In this document: positions 49,708 to 62,042 of the stretch, piece after piece
Position numbering within the stretch: the first letter of the stretch is position 1
How the letters are laid out: each line of letters begins with the position of its first letter
DNA from: Periconia sp. R9002
Lineage: Eukaryota > Ascomycota > Dothideomycetes > Pleosporales > Periconiaceae
Length of the DNA stretch: 64,000 nt
Assembly (NCBI GenBank): GCA_023627715.1
Contig: JAMAHW010000037.1
Coordinates: forward strand, 124,001-188,000
Direction of reading: 5' to 3'
Position numbers and translations under genes: made by a program
The notes under the pieces: generated by a model
The model's input: only the letters and a program-made list of their open reading frames with translations
Database searches by the model: none
What the model was told of the DNA's origin: nothing

Positions 49708-52700
49708 ATTTGGGGTGGGGGGGTTTTTTTTTTTTTTGATTTGCTTGAAGGAGAGTGTTTTTTTCCTTGTGAGGTGTGGATATGTGAGTATGTCTGAATG
49801 TTGGATCTTTGCATGACTCGAGACAGAATGTTATGTGCAGGGGATAGGATGATGGAAGATGGAAGATGTAATTTTAATTCTACTCGTCGCGTTTCTTGTC
49901 GTATGTTTCATCGCTGTGTTTTTGATTTGGTCTGTAGAGCTACGTACATAGGGCGAGCAGCGATGACTTACAACGACGCGCTAATAATAGCATGTCGACA
50001 TCATAGATGTCTGGATTCTGTGTAGTTTCTACTAGACGTACTGCATGTATGATTAAAGGGATTTGAGTCAGTCGGGTCTGAACCGTTCTTGGTTATGGTC
50101 TTGCGTACTCAACGACTTTCAGACATTTGAGGAAGACTTTGGTACATCACAACCGAAATAAGTGTTGTTCATGCATTGAACAGATTTGTTCGTTTGTGAC
50201 GTGAATATCAAAGGATTAGAGCCTATCTAGATCAGGGGCATAGAGAGCATGTCGAATAGAAAGGAGATTAAGAATAGTTTCTCTGCGTTCATGTGTCTTC
50301 TCTGAATCGTGTGTCGAGTTCGCCAGTAAATTGATATAGCTTTCTAAGATGAACAAATGTTAGCACTACTCAAGATTGCTGTAATGAATGTAAGCAGTAT
50401 GCGCTGTGAAAGTTCAAACAATGGCCTGCAGTTTCTATTCGACCGTGTCATCCTGGGGCCATTGAGCTAAGTCTGTAAGAATTTCAAGAAAAAGTCTCAA
50501 GTTGAGTTTCCCTTTCGCCAGCTGTACGTTTATCTTGGCAGCATCGTAAAAGCTCCATGAGAAACCTTGGGGATGTAGGCGAAATGCTTGAGCGTTGGGC
50601 GAATAAGTGCATCATGGGCGACACAAGTACAAACTTTATCTGCCCTTGTGTTTCGTTTGATGCTGTCCAGGACTCATGCACCAAGGCAGCAAGCATTCAT
50701 CCTTCGTATACCTGCATTTTTATCGGCTCAGTTAACCATAGCAGAAAGTGGAGAGCACTGCTACTGGCCCATGTAATAGACTTTGGGCGCCAGGGACTTC
50801 CACCTTGTCATTATATATGTAGCGTAAGATAGCAGTCGTAGGGTCAGGCCGGGGTTTGATTGCACGCGCCTGATATCATAACGTGATATAGGTTTCCGAG
50901 AAACGAAGCCATTCATACAGCCTAATCAGGTTGAGATCCCAGTTTTTGAAACACGAATCCAAGCTTCCACTTCGAAAGAAGTACAAGCTCTGGTTGCAGC
51001 GAGGCGCAGCAATCTACGTGTGGGTTCAGCCAAGGTAAACAGCGTTTGGAAAATGCCTCTATCGTTGCGTAACGGCCAACCGAGTCCCCCTGAGAGCCTC
51101 TCAATTGGACGCCAGATATATTGACCCAGAATGTGCTCGCCTGTTGGGAGTGGAGGATGAGAATTTAGGTCCCTCGCAATGCAGCAGCGGACTTCGCAGC
51201 CGTTAGCGGCATGCTCATCGTTTCAACGGCACTGTCCAAGGAACACAACACGGTGCAGATGATCCCGGGGGATTATACGCATCTCTGCATATGCAGTCAT
51301 TCCGGAGAGAAACATGAGCAACCAAAAGGTCGCGGTCGAGCCCTGCTACTGCTGGAACCGAGCTGACGATCCTGAGTTGGGGGCAGGTGGGACGATCAAC
51401 CGCAGGACCGCTCGGACAAATCCGAAGACCCATTGATTAGAAGACCTGATATTGGTTCCAAGGATACGTGTGCTAGGTCTTCTCGCCACGTATGAGAAGC
51501 CAATGATAATGCCCTGGGATATTATAGCTGGGTAGTATGTACCAGCATCACGAGGCCTTCAGGAAAACGGTGAGGCCGGCAAGGGGCCATGGAAGCGCCC
51601 GTCATCGGCATGCCAGTTCATTATACAGGTAAGTCTTAGCTATAGGCAGGAAGCCTGGATTCGTGTCGACGAAGCACTGGCGATGCTCATGGACGTCGGC
51701 ATGGAGACGTTGGTGCCTGGCCTGCAGCCTATCTATATCTGACAGAGCTTGACAATAAAGTGGTGGATTTGTAACGATAGAACGATATATTGCGTGGTGG
51801 GGAGGAACCCGGAATAGGAGGGGAAAGTTGGCATCGGGTAGGAACGTTGCCGCTCGTGCTTTCCCAACGGCTGCCTACCAAGTTAAACAGCGAAGGAGCT
51901 ACCCGGGACAACTCTTACGTCAGTTCTGAGGGAGGGAGGGTGACTCTGAAGTTGAGGCTTTCTCACAAATGAGCTCGCAACACCTCTTCCAATCCTGACG
52001 TACCAACATCGAGTAACTCCATGTATTCATCTTCTCATTGTGAAAGCGATGTAGAATGTTATCTTTGACTTGAGCACGACCATCATCTCTTCTCGAGTGA
52101 TCTGCAACCGTCAGTAAGTGCCATGAGCCTCGCGGAAAGACTACTCACCCTCCAAACCATCAAAGACATTCTCAGTGCTTGTGGGCCTACTCCACCCACA
52201 TTCGTCATGCTATATCGTCATAGCACTTAACCGAACGGTTACTGATACTTGACAGAGCCCTACGAAACTTTGACCGGAAGAATGTGAGTCCGTCGTCCTT
52301 TCGCCCCCTCAGCGCTACCTTGGCCCCCTCGAGTTCCATCTCTTGCAAGTCTCTTCGCCCACGGCAGAACCCGCCCACCCGATAGCAATGATTTACGACG
52401 AGCGATAGCAGGATGATAAGGATGGGAAGACCACACGGCTCTGAAACATTCGAGGTCATGGCCAAAGGACCTGAGTGGTGATGGTCAATACCGGAAGGAA
52501 GAACTGCATTGGGGCAGAATACGGGAAAAGGAGATATGCAGAGGTACAATGGCAGTTACACGGCTGATGGCATTTACGGCGGATAGCATCAAGTACCCCA
52601 CGCATAGCCATCATGCCGTCAGCATGCAGTGAAAACTGACAATCGGGCCCGTTCCGAGAAGAACATAGATCGCATTCGCATCCATCCCATCCCGGTGGAA

Positions 52701-52989
52701 GATCTGTCGGTTCAAAGCGTTGAAGAGATCCATACCCAGACTGCATAAACATTGATTCAGAGATCGATACCTGATACCGCATGATCGTGACATGCATACA
52801 GATCGCTCAGGCTCTTTTCTGCCACGCGGACGAGGATCGAAGCGGCAAAGGCAGCCACCGGCATCTCGGTACAATGGCATGCGAGAAGTAAGATGAGAGG
52901 GGAACCGTACAGCAAGAAAGCTGATGCGCGGAAGGAAGGGCGAGAAAAATATTCGTCCGGGAGATACTTTGGGGCATGAAGCACACATC

Positions 52990-53184
52990 TTATCTTACGT
53001 GGTATATGGTTTTGCGCATGAATAGAACTCGTTCGTGTTGGAATTCGAGATGGTGGTAGGCACGCTTGTGATACTCAGTGATGGGTTTGGAGGAGGGGAA
53101 ATTGTTACGACGTTGTCTCAACGTTTGGTCTTTGGTCCCGTCATGGGGCAGTGGTGGTGATGGTTCACTGTTAGGCCTGGACAT
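52990..53184 (-). CDS. Possible first exon of an unrecognised gene
   Basis: A real ATG at 53184 opens a 64-codon frame of plausible composition (MSRPNSEPSPPLPHDG, later HHLEFQHERVLFMRKTIYH). It ends in a good donor, CAC|GTAAGATAAG. Downstream minus-strand frames (52984-52757 and 52797-52456) contain hydrophobic and Cys-rich stretches, but I could not join them with consistent phases. A real but broken or mis-assembled gene is possible; so is chance. No family recognised. Confidence 0.3.
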   Translation of the reverse strand: MSRPNSEPSPPLPHDGTKDQTLRQRRNNFPSSKPITEYHKRAYHHLEFQHERVLFMRKTIYHVR

Positions 53185-53655
53185 TACTGAAAGATTTATC
53201 TGTCTTTTCGGTAGGGCAGTGTTGGAGGTGAGTATAGGGGAGCGGCATGAATTTGCGTAGGTAAGCGTGCAGGGGTGTGAGAGGGAAGTTCATGCGACGA
53301 CGTTTGACGACGTTTGACGAATGCTGTTGCAGGTAGATGTTGAGAATCTCACGCAAATGCATCTTAGCCTTACCGGTAGAAACTACCATCTAGTATCGTG
53401 GCGTCGGTGCTGTACTGTTTTTTCTTCTGTGCAACTGCTACCTCGTTGGATCTTGAGAAAAAACGTGCGTGTCGGTGGTGATGCACAAACCTCTAGACCT
53501 AACATCACCTCGCACAACGATCAACTCACCCTACGCTATGTATATGTAAGGAACATCATGTAAATGCCGCGGTTGGAAAGTGTACGTATACAGTATGCAG
53601 CAGGGTAGTTCAAAAAGGGGATTGTAGATGGTTTCGAGCGAGAACAACTTCTTTG

Positions 53656-53663
53656 TTCTTCTT

Positions 53664-53693
<30 letters not shown>
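53656..53693. repeat. (TTC)n microsatellite
   Basis: Thirty-eight bases of TTC repeat, about 12.7 units, uninterrupted. Confidence 0.97.
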
Positions 53694-53694
<1 letters not shown>

Positions 53695-54824
53695 TTCTCT
53701 ACACTCACCTTTGAAAGGATTAATATATAGACAATCTCCTTGATATATGTACATCTCTAATAGAACGTTCTAACCCACCCATCCTCTGCACTCTCTTTAC
53801 ATTGATATCTATTTACCTACACGCCTACACAACTAACGTACCTCTATCCTATCTCCATCTACGTCTACATCCGCGCGTACCACAAAACTTTATTTCATCC
53901 CAACCAAGCCAAGCGTGGATCAAGCTCAGTCTCTATGTACGCACCGGCGGTCTACGTAGAATCTTGATGCCACCTACACAACATTAACGTTGTATTCTCC
54001 CTCGAGAAATAAAAGTGATCTAGGTATAGAGTCGATAGTTACTGAACTGTGTGTAATGCGGAATGATAAATTCCTCTCTAAAGTCTATCACGGATTTTGT
54101 ATTACCTACGTCTGAATCCGTGCACTTGGACCTACCTACCTTATCTCCGTGAGACTTGAATACGGGTTGGAATATACCACATTCACATTCACATGCACAA
54201 TCAACAGCACAATCAATCACCCTAAAGACAAGAGGACAAAAACAAAAAAAAAACAGAAAAGAGATAAATCGTTATATATACTTTGAACGCCCCCGCCCCC
54301 ACCCCCACCTCCACCGCCTCTTTCCTTCCTAGAATCATGTCTGCTACTTCTCGTTTGGATCTATCTTATCTACATCACATACACTGAACCTCACTATTCG
54401 CTTTGCAAACACGCATCTTTACTCTCTAAACGTGGAGAAGGAAAAAAATTGAGAAAATTGAGAATAGGGGAAATTTGGAAAGAAAGAAAAGAAAATGGGT
54501 GAGGGGGATAAGAAGAAGGATAAGATAAGGTAAGGTAAGGAAGTGGAATGTTTGATGAGATTGATGGTACATAAGAAGAGAAAAAAAAGTGACGCTCACG
54601 GTACCTAACCACCTCATCGTGCCCCCGTGAGACGGAAAGGAAAGGAAAAAAGGATGTTTGAAAACATGGGGTTTTGTGTGTGCGTTAAAGTCGTACAGTG
54701 GAAGTCGTTTCGTTAAATCGTCGTGGATATGTATGGATTTGTATGTGATATGTGTGGATAGGGTTCGAGACAATCAATCAATCGTTCAATCGTGCAGAGA
54801 AACTGGGTGCAGCAGAAAAAGAGA

Positions 54825-54845
54825 AAGAAGAAGAAGAAGAAGAAG
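54825..54845. repeat. (GAA)n microsatellite
   Basis: About seven GAA units in the 3' flank of the Ser/Pro-rich protein gene, inside a longer purine-rich tract on the plus strand. Confidence 0.9.
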
Positions 54846-54978
54846 TAGACGCAGAATGGGAATCGCAAACTCAAAATCGTCATATCATTAGAAGGAGAAG
54901 AAAAAAGAAGAGGGAGAAGAACAAGGTTCATTAATATAGCAAAAAAAACAATCACAAAGCTCACTCTTGATAAAATCC

Positions 54979-57900
54979 CTAAACAACCATCGGCGGCGGT
55001 GCCAGAAAACCCCTCCTCGTTGGCGTCGATTCTGCTGCCGGACCGGGGGCAGATGGTGGTGGAGGAGCAGGAGACGGCGGATCAGGATCCGTCGCCATAC
55101 CGCCAGGAGTGCCCGGCTCGACATACCACCTCCCACCAATACTGCGCCTCAGCTGCTCTCTCCTCTTCTCCGCCTTGCGCTCCCTCATGCGCTGCCGGAC
55201 CCCGCTGAGTCCGATGTACTGCACCTGCACGCCCTTGAGCCCGGGGATCTTCTTGCCTCTGCGCCATGCGTCGCGGCGGCTTCGGCGATACTCTAGCGAA
55301 GCCGACGACGAGGAGCCGGTGCTTGACGAGCCTAAGGTGCCGCGAGAGGTGTGTTTCTGAATGCGTTGGGTGTGTGCGCCAAGGGGTAGGGTGGGGGGTT
55401 GAATCATGATTTTGGGCGCTGACGTCTTGCGGCGGAGACGCTTGGCTGGGAGGGAGATTCGCGGGCGACGGCGGTTGGTTCCTGAGCGTTCGAGTCCGAG
55501 AGAGTTGCCGACGAGGAAGCCACCGCTGCCGCCTGTGGAGCCACGTCGGAGATTGTTGAGTCTGCGGCTCAGTGTGCTTAGGTTGCGGTGGGGGGCGGGC
55601 TCTGGTTCCACGTCCTCAACGTCGCTCGTGTCTCCTCCTCGCGGAAGGATATCGTCCTCACTTTCCGAGTCACTGTCATCGAAGCCATCCCAGAAGCCCC
55701 GAGGTCGCCAGAACGGATGTAGGGCGTTGTCATCGTCATTTACCGTTGGCACCTGGGGATGCCCCCTGTGCGAGTCGCTGATCCGGCGGCCGCGTTTGCT
55801 GTTTGCTCGACTGAGGAAAGGTGTGATGAAGTTGTCAGAATAGCGACGTGCGCGTTGCTTCAGAGATAACCGACGTTGTGGGTGTGAATCAGAGCGTTTT
55901 GGCGGACCGGGGGCAAGTTGGCGCTCCAGTTCTTCGGCGGGTGTGGGTGGGATGAACTTGATGACGGGAGGCTCCGGAGGTTGGCGAGGGTTTTTCAGAG
56001 GTGAATCAACAACAGCGGGGTTTGGCAGCTGGATCTGCGTGGGAGGGGTTGAAGGTTCGACAGTCAATGTCGGCTGTGGAGGTTGGTCCTGCGGCGTTTC
56101 TCTGGCATCAACAAAAGGTGGAGTTAACGGACTATTCTCCTCAATGGTTGGAGAGCTAAAATGTATCCCTTCAAGCAGCTTTGGACGTTCTAAAGGCTGG
56201 CCGCTGGTTCGAGGGAATTGCTGGACGACCAGTATAGAGTGGTTGTTGTGGGGGTAGATACTAACAGCCGTGGCCTCGCTAACCTCGATTGGAGTATCGG
56301 ACATTTGAGAAAAGGGAGTTGTTTGGGCAAAGAGATGGCGTGCCATGGCATGCTCCTCAGTTCTCGAGACTGACCTGTCGAAGCTCACGCGGCCATGTTC
56401 GTCCGTGTGGAAAGACCGCCATTCATGGCTTGTGCGAGGCATTTCTTCCGTCGGAACACGGTCCAGGCTGGGTCGAAGAAGAGCATCATGAGAAGGCGAG
56501 CCCCGGTCTTGGCTGGTTGAACTGCGTCTTCGTTCTTGGGACCGCCCGGGAGTTGATACAGAGCCTCGCGGAATTGTGGGTGCAGTATCCCCCGAAGGAG
56601 TTCTCGTTTTCCGACGCTCCATAAACTGTTGCGATTCATCGCCGGGCGAGCGATGATCGTCTTTCTCTGAAAGGAGATGTCGCACCCTATCTGTAAGTGC
56701 TGATGGGGGCAGGTGCTCTGGCGTGCCTTCCTCGGCAATGCTCGCGTCTTTCGGAAGTTCTACGGGAAGTGACGGTAACGATTTGTTGATATCGAGAGGG
56801 CCGTTCACTTCTCTCAGCCTTTTAGTAGCTGGAGAAGTTTCCAAAGGTGATACAGGCGACAGCACTTCTGGATTCCGAGGTGTTGGCGATGCTACCTCTG
56901 TATGGGCTAGCCTAGACGGGACCTGGCGATGTTTTCTCGGACTAAAATGGTCTGGAGAAGGAGTTGCCCTTTCTCGCACTGTCCGGAGGTTGGGTGAAGC
57001 CGTTTCCCGTCTAAGGGTGGGTTCAGGTGCAGAGGAATTTCTCCTGTGGTAGTTCCCTGCATATCCACTATTTACCGAACTGGATCGGCTTACTACGTCT
57101 GCTGCAGGCTGCAGGACCTCCCGGACCGATCTTTGGTGGGCTATCGTAGAGGCGGCACTGTCCCGTCTGCGCCTCTCGAGTAGAAGTGGAGACTCTGTTC
57201 GATACCCTATAGACTGGGAATCAATGCTAACACGGCTTTTCGTATCATTGATGTTTGCTTTCTTGTGGACCAGTTTGTGAAGTGGAATATCCTCCGATTG
57301 CATAGAGCTGCGATTGGAGTACGTCCTCGAGCTCATTGTCGCCGGTGAGCTAGTGTTGCGAACGTATGCCAGATTTCTCCCGGAATGGCGCAACGAGCGT
57401 TGGCGTTGAGGCGGCGTCACAATGACCACAGCCTCGACTACCGTCGACGACATGGAGGATGTAGAAAGGCGCTTTTGCTCCGCGTCCTGGGAAATGGTAG
57501 CATGAGCCTCAGCCGGCCATCCGATAGATTTGGCAAAGTTTTCAATCGAGGGCGTATGGGGGCTGTTCCTGCTGGCCTCGACACGCTCTCGCAAGCCGGA
57601 ACTTCGGCGCGCTTTGAACGCGGCCGTTGGAGATGTGGGAGGCGATGAAGCTGTTACTTGATCTGGAGGGGTTGATAAGGATGGCTTTGGTTTTCGTTTT
57701 CTGCGAATGGTCACATTCCGCATCAGTTCTGTGTTCCACTCCCGATCCGGTATCTCCTCCACATCTAGGGCACCCCTGCCATCTTTAATGATACTTCCAT
57801 TCTCGCTCGCTTCATCTTCGGGCGGCGCTTCGTGGATAGTATTTCGCGGCGCTTCCTGAATAGTATTTCGCGGCGTAATATAATCGTCATTCGCATCGCG

Positions 57901-58497
57901 CTCAAAAGCCAGACCTAGTCCCCGGTCTGCTTCCACACTACTTGATAGCGCTCGAGATGGAGTCGTAGATCGACTCTCGTTGTCGGTTGTGAAGGGGTCT
58001 TCCCTGGCAGTTTGGAATGACTCGGCCCTGGAGGAGGGATACGCGAACAGAACAGGGCGATCGGGCGTACTCGTCGGCATGGATCGGGAAGTGCTGGTGC
58101 GCGGAGGACTCGGGTCGGGAGTGGGAGGGCTGCGTTGATTTACGGGGGTGCTCACGGACGACTTTTTGGACCGCAGTGACGAAACTACGCCATCAACATG
58201 CGGCGGGGGACTGAACTGAGCTGGAGGAATTGCGTCATGCAAATTGGAGGGAGGAGTGGGCGGAAGGCCAGTGTCTGTCTCGACAGCGGGGTCTGGAGAG
58301 TCAAGTGGCGTGGTGCCTTTGTCACTCGTTTGAAAATCGTGAGAGTCGGAATCGGTCGTGGATGCGGTCTGGTGGAGTGATTTTGCGGGGACCATCTCTA
58401 TATAATCGGGCTGGGACGACGAGCTGTGAGAAAGCAGCTTGGACGGCGGGTGCGAGGAAGATTCGAACTGTGAATGTACATCGGACGAGTTTGACAT
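54979..58497 (-). CDS. Large Ser/Pro-rich, mostly disordered protein of unknown function
   Basis: Single 1,172-residue frame without introns, unusual for its size here. The start is the first in-frame ATG (MSNSSDVHSQFESS); the open frame upstream to 58656 lacks ATG. Composition is Ser/Pro/Thr/Arg-rich throughout, with many SP/TP and RRxS sites that would suit kinase regulation. More ordered-looking blocks are REWNTELMRNVTIRRKRKPK, the region KFIPPTPAEELERQLAPG followed by RRLSLKQRARRYSDNFITPF, an acidic patch (DDSDSESEDD), and a basic C-terminal block GLKGVQVQYIGLSGVRQRMR then EKRREQLRRSIGGRWYVEPG. These conserved-looking basic blocks suggest a scaffold or cortical protein, but no domain is recognised. 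A 24-bp duplication (57822-57869) encodes two RNTI[Q/H]EAP copies. Confidence 0.88.
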   Translation of the reverse strand: MSNSSDVHSQFESSSHPPSKLLSHSSSSQPDYIEMVPAKSLHQTASTTDSDSHDFQTSDKGTTPLDSPDPAVETDTGLPPTPPSNLHDAIPPAQFSPPPHVDGVVSSLRSKKSSVSTPVNQRSPPTPDPSPPRTSTSRSMPTSTPDRPVLFAYPSSRAESFQTAREDPFTTDNESRSTTPSRALSSSVEADRGLGLAFERDANDDYITPRNTIQEAPRNTIHEAPPEDEASENGSIIKDGRGALDVEEIPDREWNTELMRNVTIRRKRKPKPSLSTPPDQVTASSPPTSPTAAFKARRSSGLRERVEASRNSPHTPSIENFAKSIGWPAEAHATISQDAEQKRLSTSSMSSTVVEAVVIVTPPQRQRSLRHSGRNLAYVRNTSSPATMSSRTYSNRSSMQSEDIPLHKLVHKKANINDTKSRVSIDSQSIGYRTESPLLLERRRRDSAASTIAHQRSVREVLQPAADVVSRSSSVNSGYAGNYHRRNSSAPEPTLRRETASPNLRTVRERATPSPDHFSPRKHRQVPSRLAHTEVASPTPRNPEVLSPVSPLETSPATKRLREVNGPLDINKSLPSLPVELPKDASIAEEGTPEHLPPSALTDRVRHLLSEKDDHRSPGDESQQFMERRKTRTPSGDTAPTIPRGSVSTPGRSQERRRSSTSQDRGSPSHDALLRPSLDRVPTEEMPRTSHEWRSFHTDEHGRVSFDRSVSRTEEHAMARHLFAQTTPFSQMSDTPIEVSEATAVSIYPHNNHSILVVQQFPRTSGQPLERPKLLEGIHFSSPTIEENSPLTPPFVDARETPQDQPPQPTLTVEPSTPPTQIQLPNPAVVDSPLKNPRQPPEPPVIKFIPPTPAEELERQLAPGPPKRSDSHPQRRLSLKQRARRYSDNFITPFLSRANSKRGRRISDSHRGHPQVPTVNDDDNALHPFWRPRGFWDGFDDSDSESEDDILPRGGDTSDVEDVEPEPAPHRNLSTLSRRLNNLRRGSTGGSGGFLVGNSLGLERSGTNRRRPRISLPAKRLRRKTSAPKIMIQPPTLPLGAHTQRIQKHTSRGTLGSSSTGSSSSASLEYRRSRRDAWRRGKKIPGLKGVQVQYIGLSGVRQRMRERKAEKRREQLRRSIGGRWYVEPGTPGGMATDPDPPSPAPPPPSAPGPAAESTPTRRGFLAPPPMVV
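57822..57869 (-). repeat. 24-bp in-frame tandem duplication
   Basis: Two adjacent 24-bp units (57822-57845 and 57846-57869) differ at three positions and encode RNTIHEAP and RNTIQEAP in the Ser/Pro-rich protein. Confidence 0.9.
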
Positions 58498-61400
58498 GCT
58501 GGAGCGTACGCGACGCGGGTTGGGATGGTGGGAGGTGCCCTCAGCTGTGGTGCCAAATCTCCGCCGACAGTCAGCTTTGTAGATGGAATGGGCTGCGCTC
58601 GTGCTGATATTTTCAATGCGCCATCCCCTACGAGCGCACAGAGAGCGGGCGCGCAAGCATGCGGCGGCAGGGTGGCGCGTATGAATGCGACGAAGCCACA
58701 GTCGCGCAGTTGGTCAAGGTGTGATGGCGGGTTTTTGGGCGGAGGGACGGGTGGTGACGCAGGCAGCCTTCAGCCGAGTTTCGCTATGGGGACGGTGATG
58801 GGATACGATGAGGTTTCGATGGGATGCGATGCGGACGAGGGTATAGGGCGAAGATGTGTCCGGAAGCTCCCCGCAATCTCGTGACGGTGGGTGTAGATGT
58901 GCGGCTATGTCGATGAGGGTCGATAACTGGATTTCAGTGGACGGTGGGTGGTTGGGGGGAGTAGTCGAAAGTAGCAGGTCGCTTGGGAAGCTGCAGGCTG
59001 GCCTGGGCGGAGATGGCTTTGGATGTTGATTGGCGTGTGCGGATAGTAATTGGGTGCCCTCGTTCCATACGAGTGGGAGTATGTAGTCTATGTACCTACG
59101 CAGTACAGTAGATAGGTAGACGAGTTGGTGATAATGTTGAAGAGGAGGGCAAGATAGAGGAGCAAGGATGGAGCCGTATGTGACGAATTCCGGCGACTCG
59201 TCCGGTCGCAGCACGGACGGGTTTCGTCATCCAAGTATCGTCATGTACAAGTACACCTGTTACGTTACAGACCAGCTACATTAAGTCCACAAACCAGCTC
59301 ACCACCAGCTTCAACACTCGCGCTTAGCATTATGCTGGGCTCTTAAGCCTCATCAGTAAAAAGCATGATACCCTGAAAGCATGTCCCTTTCGCTGCTGAC
59401 CTGCAGTAGAAGCTTGACGGACGCTTCTCCAGGCAAGCCGATTTGCGTGAGCACATGTGGGAAGCCTGCGGGCGCCTACAGCATGGTTCACTGCTACTGT
59501 ACGTACCACCCAGGTGTCGAAACAGCCCGCACTTACCACTCTACATACAACCCTTCGAGGACCTTTTTTCCAAAGATTACAGTTCTCTAGAAAATATGTT
59601 GAATACTGAGAGAATATCTTTGACAAAGATACAGAAGGTACCTTAAGAAGTGGCATCACTTGGCTAAAAGAGTACCTCCAACACTATTTTGTGATGGCGG
59701 GATAGGTTAACACCCGCATGTGTACCTAGTGCCGAAAGTCAATCGCAGAGACCAAACTCGACGGTGCGTCGACAGCGGCACGGCCAACTCAGTTGCGCGA
59801 TTGACTTTGTCGCCTCTCCAACAAGATCAACCATGTACATCCGTACATGGGCGTACAAGAGCTGCCTGCTGTAGGTACTCGATAGCGAGTGTGACAAGGC
59901 GACAAGGCCGGGCTGTACAAGCAAATAGTCTGTAGAGCAATGGCTGGGGCATTCGAGTGTATTGTCCTTTTTTGGGGGCTGCGGCGAAGAGCTACGCCCT
60001 GTATGCACTGCAGACTTGCCGTCCGGACAGACTGGCCTCGAAACGCTGGGCACCGTTTGGCAGCGAACGCTATTCTGTTGGCGACTGGCGGAGAGAAGGG
60101 CGAGGTTCGTGTATCGACGGTTGCATATGGCTTACCATGCAGAGATTCGATGGATGGATGAATGATTGAGATTTACACACGTGGTCGTCAGCTGGGCTGG
60201 GGTCTTCTGGAACGCTCGACTAGGCAAAAGGGTTCCCTTTTCAGCCTCGGCCGATTCCCAGCTAGGGCACATGTCGGGCAAATCTGGAAATAGAAGTAGT
60301 AAATTGCGACTTGCTCCACTGTCAATGAGCACTTGATATCGATGGACAGGAGTGGTATGATGATGTGCAGAGATGGGGATGATCAGGACATTGAACATTC
60401 CATTCGCTGCAAGAATACCTAGTTGGTTGCTCGAGGCTACCAGCAAGCCATTGTCGCAGTGCTGAACAATCCTTGGATCCTTCTTCGTTTCGCGATGCCC
60501 ACAGGTTGATGTTTGTACCTATTTCTCCGATGATGTCTTTCCCGCTGTGCATGGGCTCGTGCTATAGACAATAACGAGGTGCATGGAAGCGTTGCTAATT
60601 ATGTATGTAGGTGGAGGGCGGTAGGTATGAGGCTAGCTGTGAAACATGACAATGGGCGGGAGAGTGGGGCTCGAGGACAGGATTCACCGTGGCAGTGGTC
60701 CTATTTGGATTAGGAAGCTTATGTCATACAGCTTGTAGCTTGAGGAAGCATCTACTGTTACGACAATCGACGATGAATGTCCGTTTTCAGGTGACATGGT
60801 CCTCGAGAGCCTCATGGCATACATGTATGCGCACCTGAAGATAGGGCTGGTGTTAATCATCAATGGCCGCAAGGTACGTACCTAGGCCGGCAGGGGATTT
60901 CAGGAACCGCGTCGAGAGGCGGCGAAGAGTGGCATGGGGCGTGGGGTAGGCTGGCTGATGGTGGCTGCTGAGAAGAATGGCCAGAGAGGCGCTATTCGTC
61001 GTCCTGGTGGGCGAGTCTCCACTTCCCCGTGCTTACTGGCTAGTAGTGTGCGTGCGTGTACACAGCTTGGGTACAGCAGTAGGTACCTATGTACTCTTTC
61101 ACCCAGGCTGAAATCAAACATGCACGTGCTATTGCACATGTAGGTAATCAATCTGGTCAATCCATTCGCTAGTGCACTCTACAGGAAGGGATGAAATTGG
61201 TCTGCCTTGTTCTGTGTACAATTGACGCTCTTCGTGTACCTATTCAACTACATACGTCGTTGTGCGCTGGCGGGGTCGACTTAGTCTCTCAGGGCTGAAC
61301 ACATAGGGAAGGTAGGCGCGCGACCTTTTGGTAATTTGTTTCCCACGGTTACACAAGTAATCTTTCCGTCCTGATCGGGTTTATTGCGTATCTATTGGTA

Positions 61401-61791
61401 GATAGCCGGCGGTGGACGCGGAAGCGAACGTGTACCAAGAGGGTGTTACAGTATACTAAACTAAACGTAAGCCCCCCTGCCCTACTTCTGCTAAGTGACT
61501 AACATGGCGCTAGGCCGAACTCAGGTGGGGAACCAGGGTAGTCCAATGTCGCACCTGCTGTCCTGTTCGCTCACGCACGATAACAGTCCGTCGTGGTCCC
61601 TGACTGAGCATTGAAACAAATCCCACCCTTTCTCTCATTTCCTTCAAGTCCCTTCTTCTCTTTCTCCCAATTCGTATTCCTCTTGCCTGCTCCGTTCCCC
61701 AAGTAAGTTGCTCAACCCATTTCCATTCTCCAGCACCATCCCTGCCATCGCTCTGCTCTCTGCTACCCGTCTCGTTTTTGCCGTTTCAGAT

Positions 61792-61869
61792 ATGCCCCCG
61801 CCGTCACAAGTCCAACTCCACCACCAACACCTAACAACAGCCCTGTCCTTCTTCCCTCCGCTAACCTGA
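61792..61869 (+). other. Upstream ORF in the leader of the 62103 gene
   Basis: A 25-codon frame (MPPPSQVQLHHQ...) ending in TGA, 233 bp before the main ATG and starting 2 nt after a good TTTCAG acceptor. It could limit translation of the downstream protein if the transcript starts upstream of it. Expression is not demonstrable here. Confidence 0.45.
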
Positions 61870-62042
61870 ACGTTGATTGAGCCCCTTCCCGCAGAGAACC
61901 CTCACGTGCCTACCATCCCGCATATCGTCCCCCCAAATTAATCCATCCATCACCCTCGTTTCTTCACATACGGCAGTGCCCACTGCACCCCGCCTTACCT
62001 GTCCTCTCCTCCGCCCTCCTCCTTCTCCCACCATCTGCTCCT

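Larger units (their letters stand above)
44095..54978. other. 10.9-kb region without a confident gene
   Basis: By far the longest spacer. It is not uniformly AT-rich; segments at 45.9-47.5 kb are GC-rich. Frames reach 187 codons (45953-46516) but show no domains or splice structure. It contains (TG)n at 46496, GGTGGCTCC tandem repeats at 49681, long poly-T, (TTC)n at 53656, and dense GTACATAC-type motifs at 48.1-48.9 kb. Possible small or decayed genes lie at 52.1-53.2 kb. Confidence 0.6.
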
